Notes: generated by a model not told the origin, from the letters alone. DNA of 64,000 bases from Candidatus Sulfopaludibacter sp. SbA3 (GCA_945890485.1 CAMDCN010000002.1:1-64000), one strand, 5' to 3'; shown: positions 50,713 to 60,646, counted from the first letter of the stretch. Numbers and translations are program-made.

Positions 50713-53700
50713 TTAGAAGGTGAACCGGCCGCGCAATTGGATTACGCGCGGCGCGTTCGCCTGCACCGACAGGTCCTGCAACCCGGTCGTTGCGTTCGGA
50801 TTGCCGTCCACCGGATGGTTGAACGCATTGAAGAAGTCGGCCGAAAACTGCAGGGCCACCTTCTCCGCCAAGGCAAAGGACTTCGACACCGTGATGTCGG
50901 CGTTCCATGCGCCCGGTCCCCGGAAGAAGTTCCGGGCGTTCCAGTTCACCATGTCCGTGATCGCCGTCAACCGCGTGGTACCGTCGCGCATAGGCACCGG
51001 GACACGATTGTCGAGCAACGGACCGACCTGCCGCAGAACGCGCTGCGAACGATCCACCGGAACGAGGGCGCGCAACTCTCCCTGGTCCACGCCGGTCGCC
51101 TGCGTCACGTCGAAGTCACCGGCAAACCAGAGCCGCTGCGGCCGTCCACCGAAGTTCATCGTCAGCCGTTGATCAGCGCTAAGAGTCGGGTCGCCGAACA
51201 GGTAGCGGCCGGCGTCCACACTCAGCCAGTTTCCGCCGCGCCATTCGCCGATCGTCGTCAACTGCCAACCGCCGACCACGGTATTGGCCAGCTTCGATGC
51301 CGAACCGAAATACTTCCGGCCCTTGCCGAAAGGCAGGTCGAAAACAGCGTTATACCGTACGCGGTGAGCCGGAATCGCGCCGCTGTTGTAGTACACCAGC
51401 CGGAGCAGGTCGTTATAGTTCATGGCCGGCGAACCGATCAACTGGATCGCTTCCGGTACCTGCGCCACGGCGCCGCCGGTGGCGTTGATGGCTCCGTTGC
51501 CAGCCTCGAAGCCATTCGCATCGGAGGTCGACAGCGAGCGGGTGAACGTGTAGAAGAACTGCCCCAACAGGCCGAAAGAGTAGCGCTTCTCGTACTCCGC
51601 CTGCAGCGAGTGGGTATTGGAGAAGCCGGTGCGGTTCACGGCCGCCAGGTTCCAATCCTTGTTCACGCGCAGCAAGTCGCGGTTGCCCGGCGGGTTCTGG
51701 CCGGTGCGCGCCACGTAGTTGTATTCGCCTTCCCGTTGGCCGATCGAATACCGCTGCTCCATGTCGCGGCCCAGGTCGCCCATGTAGCTCATGCGGACGG
51801 CACTGTCCTTCCAGAACTGCTGTTCGAAGGTGATGTGATACTTCTTTGCGCGCCCGTCCTTCCAGTTCCGTCCGTCCATCAACAGACCGGACTGGGCGGC
51901 GGGAGGCAACGTGACGATTCCGTTCGTGTCGATTCGTACGTTGCCGATGAAGTGGTCCGCTCCGGGCAGCGTCCGCGTGCCGTAGGTCGACGTACCATCG
52001 CGTGTGCCCAGCGGGTTCTCGTAGCGCAGGTTGAGCGGCGGCGTGATCCGCATGGTCTGTAGAATCTGCGACAGCGGCATCGTCCAGAAGTACTCGCCGT
52101 AGCTGGCGCGCAGCACGCTGCGGGTGCCGATCTTATAGGCCATGCCGATGCGCGGCCCGAAGTTGTTGTTGTCCGGGCTCAGGAGATTCGACGGCATCCC
52201 GGCCTGATTGGCCGTAACCCACGTCAAGCCGCGGCGCGCCCACGAGTCAATCTGCGACTGGGGAATGCCCGGGATCTGTTCGAGCGTTGTGTTGCCCGGC
52301 GTCACCACCTGGAACTTCGTGGCCAGCGTAGTCGGGTCAATCTGGACGAAGCGGTTCTGCGTCTCCGAATAGGGGGACCAGCGATCCCAGCGCAGGCCCA
52401 GATCGAGCGTCAGCCGGTTCGTCACTCTCCAGGTGTCCTGAATGTAGACGCCCGTTTCCCGTTGCCGGAAATAGAAGTAGCCGCGATTGTTCTGCGCCGA
52501 TAGATACGTCGGCAGACCAAGCGCCATGGAGGCCATGCCGTTGCCGGTGAAGGGAATCGTCTGGTCCGTCGACGGGTCGAAGAGAGCCGTCCAGCTATTG
52601 CCAAACGTGTGCGATCCCTGCGCCTGCTGCAACTCGCGGACGTTGTTCTGCTCCCAGCGGAACTTGCCGCCGGCCTTCACGGTGTGCTTCCCGCGAACCC
52701 AGGTGAGATTGTCTTCGACGACATAGCCGGTCAGATGGTTGTTCTTGATGTTGTCGTTACTCCAGGCGAAGCTATCCGCACCGAGCGAAGGCCATCCCAG
52801 AGCTCCGAACGGATTGGGGAAGCCGAGGTCGTTCGCCCACGGCGTGAAGTCGGCGAGGGTGCCGTTGCTGTTGCGATTGCGCTGGAAGCCGAGGGTGAAC
52901 TCATTGAGCAGGGTGGGCGTGAAGACGTGCGTTTCCTGGAGAGAGGCGGAATGGAACTTATTGTCGTTGCGGCCGCTGCCGAACGCATTGGCCAAGCCTA
53001 CCGGCGGGCCCGCGAACCGGCCGCCGGCTTGCGACGCCTGCAGATTGGTCAACGAGTACCGGAACATCAACGTGTCTTTCTCGGAGAACCGGTGGTCGGC
53101 GCGCAGGTTGTACTTGTGTGTGTCGTTCACGTTCGGATAGACCGCGTTGAAGTTCGGCGCGACATACGGATTCACCGACGAAGTCGGCATCGCCGTCACC
53201 GCTTTCATGCGAGCGAGCAAAGGCGACACGCGCGAAGCGGGAATGATGCCATTCGGGAACGCCTGCCGCACGCCGCGCGCGTCGGTCGTCAGCGGGTCGT
53301 ACATCGTGCTGCGGCGGCCCTGGGCATCGGTGATGTTGCTGAAGTTCGCGTTCCACATATCCAGGCTGGGCACCGCCGACTGGTAGAAAGTCTCCTGACG
53401 CTGCAACAGGCCTTCGTAGCCGAAGAACCAGAACGTCTTGTTGCGGCCGTCGTAGAGCTTGGGCAAGACCACGGGTCCGCCCGCCGAGGCGCCAAACTCA
53501 TTCCGGATAAGCTTCGGCGCCGTATTGCCATCCTGGCGCTGCCGTGCTCGCAATCCACCGCCGTTGTTGCGATGTGTCGTGAACAGGCTGCCGTGCAACT
53601 CGTTCGTGCCGCCCTTGCTGATCAGGCTTACCGTCGCGGGCCGCGAATACTGGGCCTGCGAACCCGACGTCTCAATGCGGAACTCTTCAATGCTATCGAG

Positions 53701-54315
53701 ACCGGGCTGGGTGCCGCCCAGGCCGCCGCCGAAGCGGTCGACAATTGAAACACCATCGAGCAGCATCTCCACGGCGCCAACTTTCATTCCATTAACGCGG
53801 GGGGAACCCGTGCCTTCCACTCCAGGCGTCAGCGCGAAGAGGCTGCTGATGTTGCGCCCGTCGAGCGGCAATTGGCGAATTCGTTGCGCGTCCTTCACGT
53901 CGCCGACCTCGGCGCTCTCGGTCGTAATGAGCGGCGCCGCGCCGGTCACCTCGACTACCGTGTCCACCGACCCGACCTGCATCGAGGCGTCCACCACCGC
54001 CGTCTGGCCGGTCTGCAGGATCAAAGTGCCTGACCACTGCTTGAAGCCTTGTGCTTCCACTACGACCTTGTAGTTGCCGGTCGCCAGCGTCGGCACCGAA
54101 TAGATGCCTTCCGCTGAGGTGATCGTCCGGCGGACGAAGTTCGTCTCGGTCTGCGTGACAACGACACTGGCGCCGGGCACCGCCGCCCGCGTCGAGTCGA
54201 ATACCGTGCCCCGAATGGTAGCCGTCCCTTGGCCGAAGGCCGGCAGACTGAAGAGAGCAACCGCGGACACTGTGCATAGTCGTAGAAATGAACGGCAACA
54301 CATTGAAGTAAACAA
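50713..54315 (-). CDS. TonB-dependent receptor with carboxypeptidase-like regulatory domain
   Basis: A 1200-residue outer-membrane receptor. After a signal peptide (LCTVSAVALFSLPAFG) a carboxypeptidase-like domain (GTATIRGTVFDSTRAAVPGASVVV) leads to the plug (RIRQLPLDGRNISSLFALTPGVEGTG, MLLDGVSIVDRFGGGLGG) and a long barrel ending VIQLRGRFTF. I place the start at a TTG (54315) because AGGAGG (54322-54327) is 6 nt upstream; the ATG at 54303 lies too far from it. The gene diverges from the esterase across 357 bp and is apart from any transporter. Confidence 0.92.
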   Translation of the reverse strand: MFTSMCCRSFLRLCTVSAVALFSLPAFGQGTATIRGTVFDSTRAAVPGASVVVTQTETNFVRRTITSAEGIYSVPTLATGNYKVVVEAQGFKQWSGTLILQTGQTAVVDASMQVGSVDTVVEVTGAAPLITTESAEVGDVKDAQRIRQLPLDGRNISSLFALTPGVEGTGSPRVNGMKVGAVEMLLDGVSIVDRFGGGLGGTQPGLDSIEEFRIETSGSQAQYSRPATVSLISKGGTNELHGSLFTTHRNNGGGLRARQRQDGNTAPKLIRNEFGASAGGPVVLPKLYDGRNKTFWFFGYEGLLQRQETFYQSAVPSLDMWNANFSNITDAQGRRSTMYDPLTTDARGVRQAFPNGIIPASRVSPLLARMKAVTAMPTSSVNPYVAPNFNAVYPNVNDTHKYNLRADHRFSEKDTLMFRYSLTNLQASQAGGRFAGPPVGLANAFGSGRNDNKFHSASLQETHVFTPTLLNEFTLGFQRNRNSNGTLADFTPWANDLGFPNPFGALGWPSLGADSFAWSNDNIKNNHLTGYVVEDNLTWVRGKHTVKAGGKFRWEQNNVRELQQAQGSHTFGNSWTALFDPSTDQTIPFTGNGMASMALGLPTYLSAQNNRGYFYFRQRETGVYIQDTWRVTNRLTLDLGLRWDRWSPYSETQNRFVQIDPTTLATKFQVVTPGNTTLEQIPGIPQSQIDSWARRGLTWVTANQAGMPSNLLSPDNNNFGPRIGMAYKIGTRSVLRASYGEYFWTMPLSQILQTMRITPPLNLRYENPLGTRDGTSTYGTRTLPGADHFIGNVRIDTNGIVTLPPAAQSGLLMDGRNWKDGRAKKYHITFEQQFWKDSAVRMSYMGDLGRDMEQRYSIGQREGEYNYVARTGQNPPGNRDLLRVNKDWNLAAVNRTGFSNTHSLQAEYEKRYSFGLLGQFFYTFTRSLSTSDANGFEAGNGAINATGGAVAQVPEAIQLIGSPAMNYNDLLRLVYYNSGAIPAHRVRYNAVFDLPFGKGRKYFGSASKLANTVVGGWQLTTIGEWRGGNWLSVDAGRYLFGDPTLSADQRLTMNFGGRPQRLWFAGDFDVTQATGVDQGELRALVPVDRSQRVLRQVGPLLDNRVPVPMRDGTTRLTAITDMVNWNARNFFRGPGAWNADITVSKSFALAEKVALQFSADFFNAFNHPVDGNPNATTGLQDLSVQANAPRVIQLRGRFTF

Positions 54316-54672
54316 CGTGAACCTCCTGGAGTTTAGATAGACCCATTGAACGCCCGCTCTTGCGTCACGTGGCAAAGCTCTCATGGCAGGCAGAAACCGG
54401 GAACGATGCGGCTGAGTATAAGGGAGAAATTCGATGCAGGTCAAGCAGTTTCTTGTCGCTGGCAAGAAAGAAGCCACAGCGGACCTGCGACTAGCCATTG
54501 AAAAGGCTGGACTTATTTACCTTCGTCAGCAAGCAAGTCCAGTTCTAGATTCGAGTTTATTGACTGGAGAAATGAAGAATTCGAGATCCGACTTTCCCGG
54601 ACCGGCTCCCGTTCTGCGATCATGGTCTGCGGCGGCGAGGCATCGCCAATTACAGAGGGAAGGAATCGCACC
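54316..54672. other. 357-bp intergenic region between divergent genes
   Basis: It holds the AGGAGG of the TonB receptor gene (54322-54327) and AAGGA (54660-54664) of the esterase gene. A short frame at 54434-54676 with an AGGGAG upstream has no recognisable content and runs into the esterase start, so I do not call it a gene. I see no clear riboswitch or terminator; divergent promoters are expected but not obvious. Confidence 0.6.
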
Positions 54673-56673
54673 ATGAAACATTGGGTTCTGGCTGCCGCTT
54701 GGCTGACCGCTTCGACCGGCGGAGCCGCACTGGCGCAGACACAAGCCTTCGCCGATCGCACCTACGCGTCCAAGGTCTTTGGTGAGAACCGGCCCTATCG
54801 GCTCTTTCTGCCACCGGGCTATGAGGGCTCCACGGAGCGCTACCCCGTCATCTACTACTTCCACGGGCACAGCGACCGCTACACGCTGGAACACTACGAC
54901 CAAGGCAAGGACACCGTTCCCAAGATCGCCCGTTTCGTCGCCAACCACCCTGTGATTGTCGTCAGCGTGGATGGCTATGTCGCCAAGGACTACACAGGCT
55001 TCTACGGCGGCACCCCGTGGGACGTCCGCGCGGCCGGCGGCGACTTCGATTTCGGCGCTAATTTTCTCGAACTGGTCTCGCATGTTGATGGGGCATACCG
55101 AACGCTCGCGGGCCGCCGCCACCGCGCGACATCGGGCCTCAGCATGGGCGGATTCATGAGTTTGTGGCTGAGCGCGCGCTATCCGCATCTCATCGGCAGC
55201 GCTTCATCGTTCAATCCCGGTCCCGAGTTCTATACCGGAGACAAGGGCGCCCGATTGCTCTGGCGTCCCAAGGATCATGTCGCCAGCCACCAGCACACCA
55301 TGGTCCGTCTGATCCACGCGAGCGGTGACTATATCAGCCAGTATCACGAGGAAACCCGCGATGCGTTTGCGGCTTCCGGGGTTGATTTCGAGTACCGCCG
55401 CGACGAGTACCATCGCCACTGGGCCACCTCCATTGAAGAGACCTTCGCTTTCCATCGGCGGGCATTCGCGAACCCGGTGCTGGACACGGTGCCGGTGCAG
55501 TTCAGTCACGCCAGTCCGTATCGCCGCTTCGGCGCGTGGGGCTATGAGATGGAAGCACAAGGCGCCGGCCCCGGCATGGTCTACCTCGACCGCGTCACCC
55601 AGTGCGGCATGCGGGTCACCACCCGGCAATGGGCGCCCGATGGCCCTCCTGCCGAGCGGACGATCCAAGTGCGCACCCCGGCCCGCTACGCCGCCGGCCA
55701 GAACTATACCCTTCTTGATCACCAGATCGGATCCGGCAAGACCTCCCGCCGCACGGTGACAGCGGAAGCCGACGGCGCCCTCCGGTTTGCTGTCGACGGG
55801 GCCGGCCATGAGCTCAGCCTCGCCGGGCCGGGCTGCGGCGCGGAGCCCCCCAGCCTGCTGCCGCTCACCTCTCAGGATGTAGCCCGTGTTCCACCAGGCA
55901 AGCCTGTCACGCTGCCCATCCGGCTCTACAACCCCCGGAACGTTCCGCAGCGGAACCTGCAAGTTCGTATCGAAAGCGACTATCCCACGGTCGAGATTCT
56001 GCAGAAGGAGACGTCCATTCCCGTCCTCGAAGCGGGCGCAACTCTCGACCTGAGCAACCGTTTCTCGCTCCGGTTCACGGCCGGCCGCCAGGCCTACGCC
56101 CGCGCCCGTCTCCTCGTCACTGTCGTCTATGACGAGTGGCACTCCTACAAAGAGTCCATTCCCGTCTGGGTGGAGCCGGAGGAGATTGCGGCGCCCCCGG
56201 CCTATGAGATCCTGGACGGCCGCACGAAGACTTTCAACGTGTTTCGGCAGAAAGGGAACCAGGGTGGAGGCGCTGCGGTGGAACGCACGGTGACCGAAGG
56301 CAAGGGCAATGGCAACGGCATTCTGGAGCCCGGCGAAACGGCGACGATCTGGGTAAAACTGCCGCAGGGCCTCGACCCTTTTGATAAGAACAACTGGCGT
56401 CGGGTGAAAGTGCGAACCAGCTCTCCGGCCATCGAAGAGGTGGCTGATCTGCAAGAGGAAAAGCAACGCGAATGGACCGGTGCGCAGGAGCGGACGAGCT
56501 TAGTTCGCTGGCGCGCGGACGCCCCGAAAGGAACCCGCGCGCGGCTCGTCCTCGATAGCGAATCCTGGAGTTTCCACTTCACGCCCGACGTCCACTACGG
56601 CAGGGAACTGCTCTATCAAGCGTTTCAACGGCACGAGCACACCCTCCACCAACTCGAGATCTCGCTGCCATGA
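54673..56673 (+). CDS. Exported esterase (CE1-like) with C-terminal beta-rich domains
   Basis: A 666-residue secreted protein. The start at 54673 gives a signal peptide (1-21) and AAGGA 8 nt upstream. The first ~270 residues are an alpha/beta hydrolase: VIYYFHGHSDRY (oxyanion), TSGLSMGGFMSLWLS (Ser in GLSMGG) and a late His in DEYHRHWATS. The next ~400 residues look like Ig/fibronectin-type beta domains, including an extracellular-appearing GNGILEPGETATIWVKL segment. The substrate is probably a cell-wall or plant-wall ester. Its stop overlaps the next gene (ATGA). Confidence 0.85.
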   Translation: MKHWVLAAAWLTASTGGAALAQTQAFADRTYASKVFGENRPYRLFLPPGYEGSTERYPVIYYFHGHSDRYTLEHYDQGKDTVPKIARFVANHPVIVVSVDGYVAKDYTGFYGGTPWDVRAAGGDFDFGANFLELVSHVDGAYRTLAGRRHRATSGLSMGGFMSLWLSARYPHLIGSASSFNPGPEFYTGDKGARLLWRPKDHVASHQHTMVRLIHASGDYISQYHEETRDAFAASGVDFEYRRDEYHRHWATSIEETFAFHRRAFANPVLDTVPVQFSHASPYRRFGAWGYEMEAQGAGPGMVYLDRVTQCGMRVTTRQWAPDGPPAERTIQVRTPARYAAGQNYTLLDHQIGSGKTSRRTVTAEADGALRFAVDGAGHELSLAGPGCGAEPPSLLPLTSQDVARVPPGKPVTLPIRLYNPRNVPQRNLQVRIESDYPTVEILQKETSIPVLEAGATLDLSNRFSLRFTAGRQAYARARLLVTVVYDEWHSYKESIPVWVEPEEIAAPPAYEILDGRTKTFNVFRQKGNQGGGAAVERTVTEGKGNGNGILEPGETATIWVKLPQGLDPFDKNNWRRVKVRTSSPAIEEVADLQEEKQREWTGAQERTSLVRWRADAPKGTRARLVLDSESWSFHFTPDVHYGRELLYQAFQRHEHTLHQLEISLP

Positions 56674-58373
56674 AACCCTTCGCCCTACTCGCTCTGTTGG
56701 CCCTCCCGCTCGCTGCCCAGACGCCGGCCCCTTCTGGCACATTGGTCAGCAACACCCAATGGCCCCGAACCTCTGACCTTGCCACCTGGACGGCAGACGT
56801 CATGCGCATTGACGGTGTCGCCAACGCCTCCGAAACCGCGCAGGGCAAGTCGTTCTTCACATGGCTGCGACTGTTCTGCCGGATGGCGGAAGGCGGCATG
56901 ATCCAGGCCTTCGAGGGCCGTGCCGGCCAGGAGCGATTCGTCACCGACGCCCACAAGAACCTCTTCGTCTACGGCTGGGGCTATTGCGATACGTGCAGCC
57001 GCATTGCCGACGCCGCGTGGAGCGAGTACAAAAAGGACCCCACTGCCGCCGAGCGCGTTATCGTGCAGCACAAGGAAGGCGGCTATCACACGATGTACCG
57101 CCTGCGTATGGATGGCAACTACGGGGCCTTCGACCCCCGGTACGGCTACTATCTCATTGACCGGGACGCTGCGGACGCCCGCATTCTCGACTGGAAAGAG
57201 GTGGGCGACGATGCCGCGATCCTCCGCAATAAACAGTACCGCCATCGCAGCCGCCCCTTCTTCGAGATTGCCCGCAACGAATGGGGACGGGCGTTGGAGG
57301 TGGAGCCGGGCTACTTCAAAGACCAGACGGCCTGGGAAAAGGCGGGAAAGCCCAAGGAGCACGTCTTCGGTGATTCGCAGTATCAGATGGGGACCCGCTT
57401 CCATGACATGAGCTTCCGGCTCCCGCGCGGCACCGCTATCACGCGGTATTGGAACAATGCCGCCCGCAAGTTCTACCGTCCAACTTCGGAGCGCGCACGG
57501 AAAGAGTTTCCGTTTCTGCCCTCGGGGCGCTTCTATCGCGTCTCGGAAACCAGCCACGATGGCAACTGGCCGGCCTCGGACCCCAATTACCAGAAGGCCA
57601 AGCCGTACCTGGAGACGGTCCCCGCCGGGGAAGGCTATCCTGCTGAACTGGCCGGGAGCCGGACCATCGGCCAAGCTTGGGGGGAAATCGAGTACGCGCC
57701 TTCGCTGCAGGACTCTTCGCTCCAGGATGTGCTGCTGCCGGGCGCGACGCTCGTCAGCGCCAGCCAGGCGCCGTTTCTGCGGCCGACCTCTGCTTCCGCC
57801 GGCGGCGTCGCCGTGCTTGATTTCTATAGCCCCTATGTCTTAGTTGATGGTGAGCTCGACGCTGCGACAGCCGGGCAGGAGGGCGACACGACGATTGAGC
57901 TCCGCACGCTCAACGGCAAAGCCAAATCGCAGGTCGATCCAGACGAGTGGTCCGCGTGGCAGGTGCTTCCGCAGCAGGGTGGCCGCGTGCAGACGGCCCT
58001 CGGCGAAGCGCGATTCCCCGGCCAGGCGGCCAGTATTCATGGAGTCTATCGCTTCCAGCTCCGGCTCACCGTCAAGCAGGATCGGCAGGGCCGCCTCGCC
58101 GGACTCTCCGCCCTCCGCCTGAAACTTGGTTTTGAAAACGCGATCATGGCGCTGCCCCAGCTTTTCGCCGGGCGCAATGAGATGCGGTTCGAGCTTCAGG
58201 ATTCCGCCAAGCTCCGCGCCCCGGTCACGGTCAGCTATCGCTATCGGAACGCCGCGGGCATCCAGCAGCAGGAGCGGCAGATCTTACCGGCCCAGTTCCA
58301 AGGCAACGTCGCCTCGTTCTCGATGGATACCCCCGGCCTCACGAGATGTGAATCGGTCACGATTCGCTACTAG
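56670..58373 (+). CDS. Exported protein with transglutaminase-like core
   Basis: A 567-residue secreted protein (signal 1-16). Around residues 100-165 a Cys/His/Asp arrangement is seen: GWGYCDTCSRI (Cys106), EGGYHTMYRLRM (His140) and YGAFDPRYGY (Asp155), matching transglutaminase/peptidase-fold triads. The rest is beta-rich and may be a carbohydrate-like or Ig-like module. I cannot name the family with confidence. It is translationally coupled to the esterase upstream, so the two likely act on the same extracellular material. Its 3' end overlaps the next gene by 90 bp. Confidence 0.65.
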   Translation: MKPFALLALLALPLAAQTPAPSGTLVSNTQWPRTSDLATWTADVMRIDGVANASETAQGKSFFTWLRLFCRMAEGGMIQAFEGRAGQERFVTDAHKNLFVYGWGYCDTCSRIADAAWSEYKKDPTAAERVIVQHKEGGYHTMYRLRMDGNYGAFDPRYGYYLIDRDAADARILDWKEVGDDAAILRNKQYRHRSRPFFEIARNEWGRALEVEPGYFKDQTAWEKAGKPKEHVFGDSQYQMGTRFHDMSFRLPRGTAITRYWNNAARKFYRPTSERARKEFPFLPSGRFYRVSETSHDGNWPASDPNYQKAKPYLETVPAGEGYPAELAGSRTIGQAWGEIEYAPSLQDSSLQDVLLPGATLVSASQAPFLRPTSASAGGVAVLDFYSPYVLVDGELDAATAGQEGDTTIELRTLNGKAKSQVDPDEWSAWQVLPQQGGRVQTALGEARFPGQAASIHGVYRFQLRLTVKQDRQGRLAGLSALRLKLGFENAIMALPQLFAGRNEMRFELQDSAKLRAPVTVSYRYRNAAGIQQQERQILPAQFQGNVASFSMDTPGLTRCESVTIRY

Positions 58374-58823
58374 ACTCCAGCCGGCAACCCGCCAGGACTT
58401 GGCCGAGATCGCCCGGCATTCCACGCCCTCAGCCATCAGCCGCTTCGCCTGCGCCGCCGGTCCGCCGGGCAGTTTATCGAGTAGCCGGCCATCATCCCGC
58501 ACCATTCGCCAATACGGCGTCTGGCGGCCCTCGTCGCCCTCTTCGATCGCCGCTTCGGCCGCGATCCGCAGAAAAATTCCGGTCGTCAGCGGGCAGGTAT
58601 AATCAGCGCCAAACTGATCCGCCAACCGCTCTCGCAGCGTGCTCAGCGTCATCACTCGGCCTTCCGGGATCTGTTCCACGATCTCCGCGACTGCCAGCGG
58701 CGACGCAATCAACATTGCCCCGGCTGGGAACTGCGGGCTCACGGCCTTCTCCAAGTGCTTCACTTCCGGCGCCCGGGCCGAATCCCGCTTCCGCACCGCT
58801 GAAACCGCTTTCTTCGTTGCCAT
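58284..58823 (-). CDS. Alkyltransferase-like (MGMT-domain) protein lacking the active Cys
   Basis: A 179-residue protein with the DNA-binding half of O6-methylguanine-DNA methyltransferase: VEQIPEGRVMTLSTLRERLADQFGADYTCPLTTGIFLRI then TPYWRMVRDDGRLLDKLPGG. Real enzymes have PCHRV; here the motif is PYWR (103-106), so the alkyl-accepting Cys is absent. It should bind rather than repair alkylated guanine, perhaps flagging it for nucleotide excision repair, as other ATL proteins do. The last ~25 residues are a read-through tail overlapping the opposite gene. It is 3 bp downstream of an AraC regulator. Confidence 0.8.
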   Translation of the reverse strand: MATKKAVSAVRKRDSARAPEVKHLEKAVSPQFPAGAMLIASPLAVAEIVEQIPEGRVMTLSTLRERLADQFGADYTCPLTTGIFLRIAAEAAIEEGDEGRQTPYWRMVRDDGRLLDKLPGGPAAQAKRLMAEGVECRAISAKSWRVAGWSLVANRDRFTSREAGGIHRERGDVALELGR

Positions 58824-58826
58824 GGT

Positions 58827-59651
58827 TCACTCCTCCACGCGGATCCGGATCTCGGTCCGGAGCTTATCCGCCGGCGTATCGAGCGGGGAGTTCAGATACA
58901 CCTCCACGGTCGGCTCGTCCGGCAATGTCACGCTGCGCCGCGATAGCCATTGGCCCAGCAAGGCGGCATAGGTGTCGCCAATTCCTTCGTAGGTGCCCGT
59001 ATGAATCGTCTGCGCGTAGGCGCCGCCCGGAATCTCCCGCACGCGAAATCCTTCGGGCAGCGGTCCCGGTTCGCCCTCGGTTTCCAGCGCGACGCAAGCC
59101 TCGTACCGGCAGCGCGCCGGATCCGTGATCTCGGGGTCGTCGGAGCAGAGTCCGATCGGCGGCTGCTCCCGGCGCAAGGTCACCCGCTGCCGCCCGGCCC
59201 ATGCGTATAGCCGTCCCCACGCCGCTCCACATTCTGAGTAGGGCCCCACGTGCGACACCGCGAGGCAGCGCATCGGTAGGTGCGGCCGAATCCAACACTC
59301 TCTCCCCGGCGTTACGGTCTGTTCCCGCCGCCGGAACTCCGTCGGCGCCACTCCGAAATGGGCCGTAAACGCCCGCGTGAATCCCTCATGGCTCTGGTAC
59401 CCGGCCCCCAGCGCGACATCCAGCACCCCTTCCTGGCCATACTTCAACCGCATCGCCGCTTGTTCCAGCCGCAGCCGCCGCGTGTATTCCATCACGCTCT
59501 CGCCCACGATTCCCCGAAAGACGCGGTGGAAATGGTGGGGCGAGAACCCGGCGACCGCCGCCAGCGACGGACCATCGAGCTCCCCGCTCAGATTCGTGTG
59601 GATATGCTCCAGCGTGCGCAGTATGCGATCCCGCCAATCCAGTTTTTCCAT
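58827..59651 (-). CDS. AraC-family regulator with GyrI-like effector domain
   Basis: A 274-residue transcription factor of the Rob/SoxS-like, GyrI-linked type. Residues 1-110 are the AraC double helix-turn-helix (LAAVAGFSPHHFHRVFRGIVGESVMEYTRRLRLEQAA; VALGAGYQSHEGFTRAFTAHFGVAPTEFR). Residues about 120-274 are a GyrI-like small-molecule binding domain (PMRCLAVSHVGPYSECG, VREIPGGAYAQTIHTGTYEGIG). The start at 59651 follows GGAAGA. It is transcribed with the ATL protein, so it may control a response to DNA-damaging or toxic compounds. Confidence 0.92.
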   Translation of the reverse strand: MEKLDWRDRILRTLEHIHTNLSGELDGPSLAAVAGFSPHHFHRVFRGIVGESVMEYTRRLRLEQAAMRLKYGQEGVLDVALGAGYQSHEGFTRAFTAHFGVAPTEFRRREQTVTPGRECWIRPHLPMRCLAVSHVGPYSECGAAWGRLYAWAGRQRVTLRREQPPIGLCSDDPEITDPARCRYEACVALETEGEPGPLPEGFRVREIPGGAYAQTIHTGTYEGIGDTYAALLGQWLSRRSVTLPDEPTVEVYLNSPLDTPADKLRTEIRIRVEE

Positions 59652-59743
59652 ACTCTTCCAGCATCGCCACGAATACCCGGCCCTGCTTGACCGATTGTGC
59701 TCTGGCTCCGCTTTCAATATGGCAAAGTAAGAAAGGTTCCGGT

Positions 59744-60577
59744 ATGCCCTTCGCGCGCTTCGGCCTCTTCGAATTCAACTCGGAAACCGGCGAACTTCTC
59801 CGCGAAGGCCGCCCCGTCCGGCTCCAGGCCCAACCCGCCAAGCTTCTCGCGCTCCTCATCGCCGGTCGCGGTGAGCTTGTCACTCGCGAATCCCTCCGCG
59901 CCGCGCTCTGGCCTGATGGCACAACGGTCGATTTTGACCGCGGCCTCAACTTCGCGGTCGCCCAAGTGCGCACCGCCCTCAATGATTCCGCCGATTCGCC
60001 TGCCTTCATACGCACCGTCCCCAAGCGCGGCTACCAGTTCATTGCGCCCCTCCCGGAACCGGCCGTCGCAGCACCTCCTCGTGCTAGGCGGTCGATTCCC
60101 CTGCTCGGCCTGGCTGTCGCCATCGTGGTTGCCGCCCTCGGCGTTTCCGTAACCTGGCAACTCCGTGCCGCCGAAGTCAAACTCGCCATCGCCCATTTTG
60201 AGAACGAGACCGGCCGCCCTGAGCTCGATCAGTTTGCCGGCACCCTCACGGACTCGCTCGTCGCCGGCTTGACCGAACAAACCAGCGGCCACCTATCGAT
60301 CATCGGCAACGCCGCCATCCTTCGTCGCGCCCGCAAGTTCCAAGACATTGACGAGATCGCCAAGACACTGCACACTCCCTACATCATCCTTGGCCAAGTA
60401 CAGAAGGATGGCGCCGGAGTTCGGGTCCTCGCTCATCTCATCGCCATGCCCTCCAGAAAGCACCTGAAAGTCAGTCGCCGCGCCCTCGCCCCCGGCACGA
60501 CCGAGACCCAAGCCGCCGGGCAAATCATCGCCGATCTCCTCCCGATCCTCAACTCATCTCGCACAGCAAGTAACTGA
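59744..60577 (+). CDS. Membrane-bound winged-helix regulator (CadC/ToxR-like)
   Basis: A 277-residue protein. Residues 1-100 form a Trans_reg_C winged helix (RLQAQPAKLLALLIAGRGELVTRESLRAALWPD; NFAVAQVRTALNDSADSPAFIRTVPKRGYQFI). A membrane helix lies at about 115-137 (IPLLGLAVAIVVAALGVSV). The periplasmic part (about 145-277) resembles FlgO/TolB-N-like domains (KLAIAHFENETGRPELDQFAGTLTDSLVAGL). It would sense a signal outside and bind DNA inside. AAAGG lies 7 nt before the ATG at 59744. It diverges from the AraC regulator across 92 bp. Confidence 0.88.
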   Translation: MPFARFGLFEFNSETGELLREGRPVRLQAQPAKLLALLIAGRGELVTRESLRAALWPDGTTVDFDRGLNFAVAQVRTALNDSADSPAFIRTVPKRGYQFIAPLPEPAVAAPPRARRSIPLLGLAVAIVVAALGVSVTWQLRAAEVKLAIAHFENETGRPELDQFAGTLTDSLVAGLTEQTSGHLSIIGNAAILRRARKFQDIDEIAKTLHTPYIILGQVQKDGAGVRVLAHLIAMPSRKHLKVSRRALAPGTTETQAAGQIIADLLPILNSSRTASN

Positions 60578-60646
60578 TTCCGATAGACTTCCCAGCTAAC
60601 ACTTTCCTGGCTTGCCGTTGGCGCGTCTCCGTGCAATTCCTTTCCC

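Noticed and set aside
54434-54676. 80-codon frame in the intergenic region with an AGGGAG upstream
   Set aside because: No recognisable content, and it runs through the esterase start codon.
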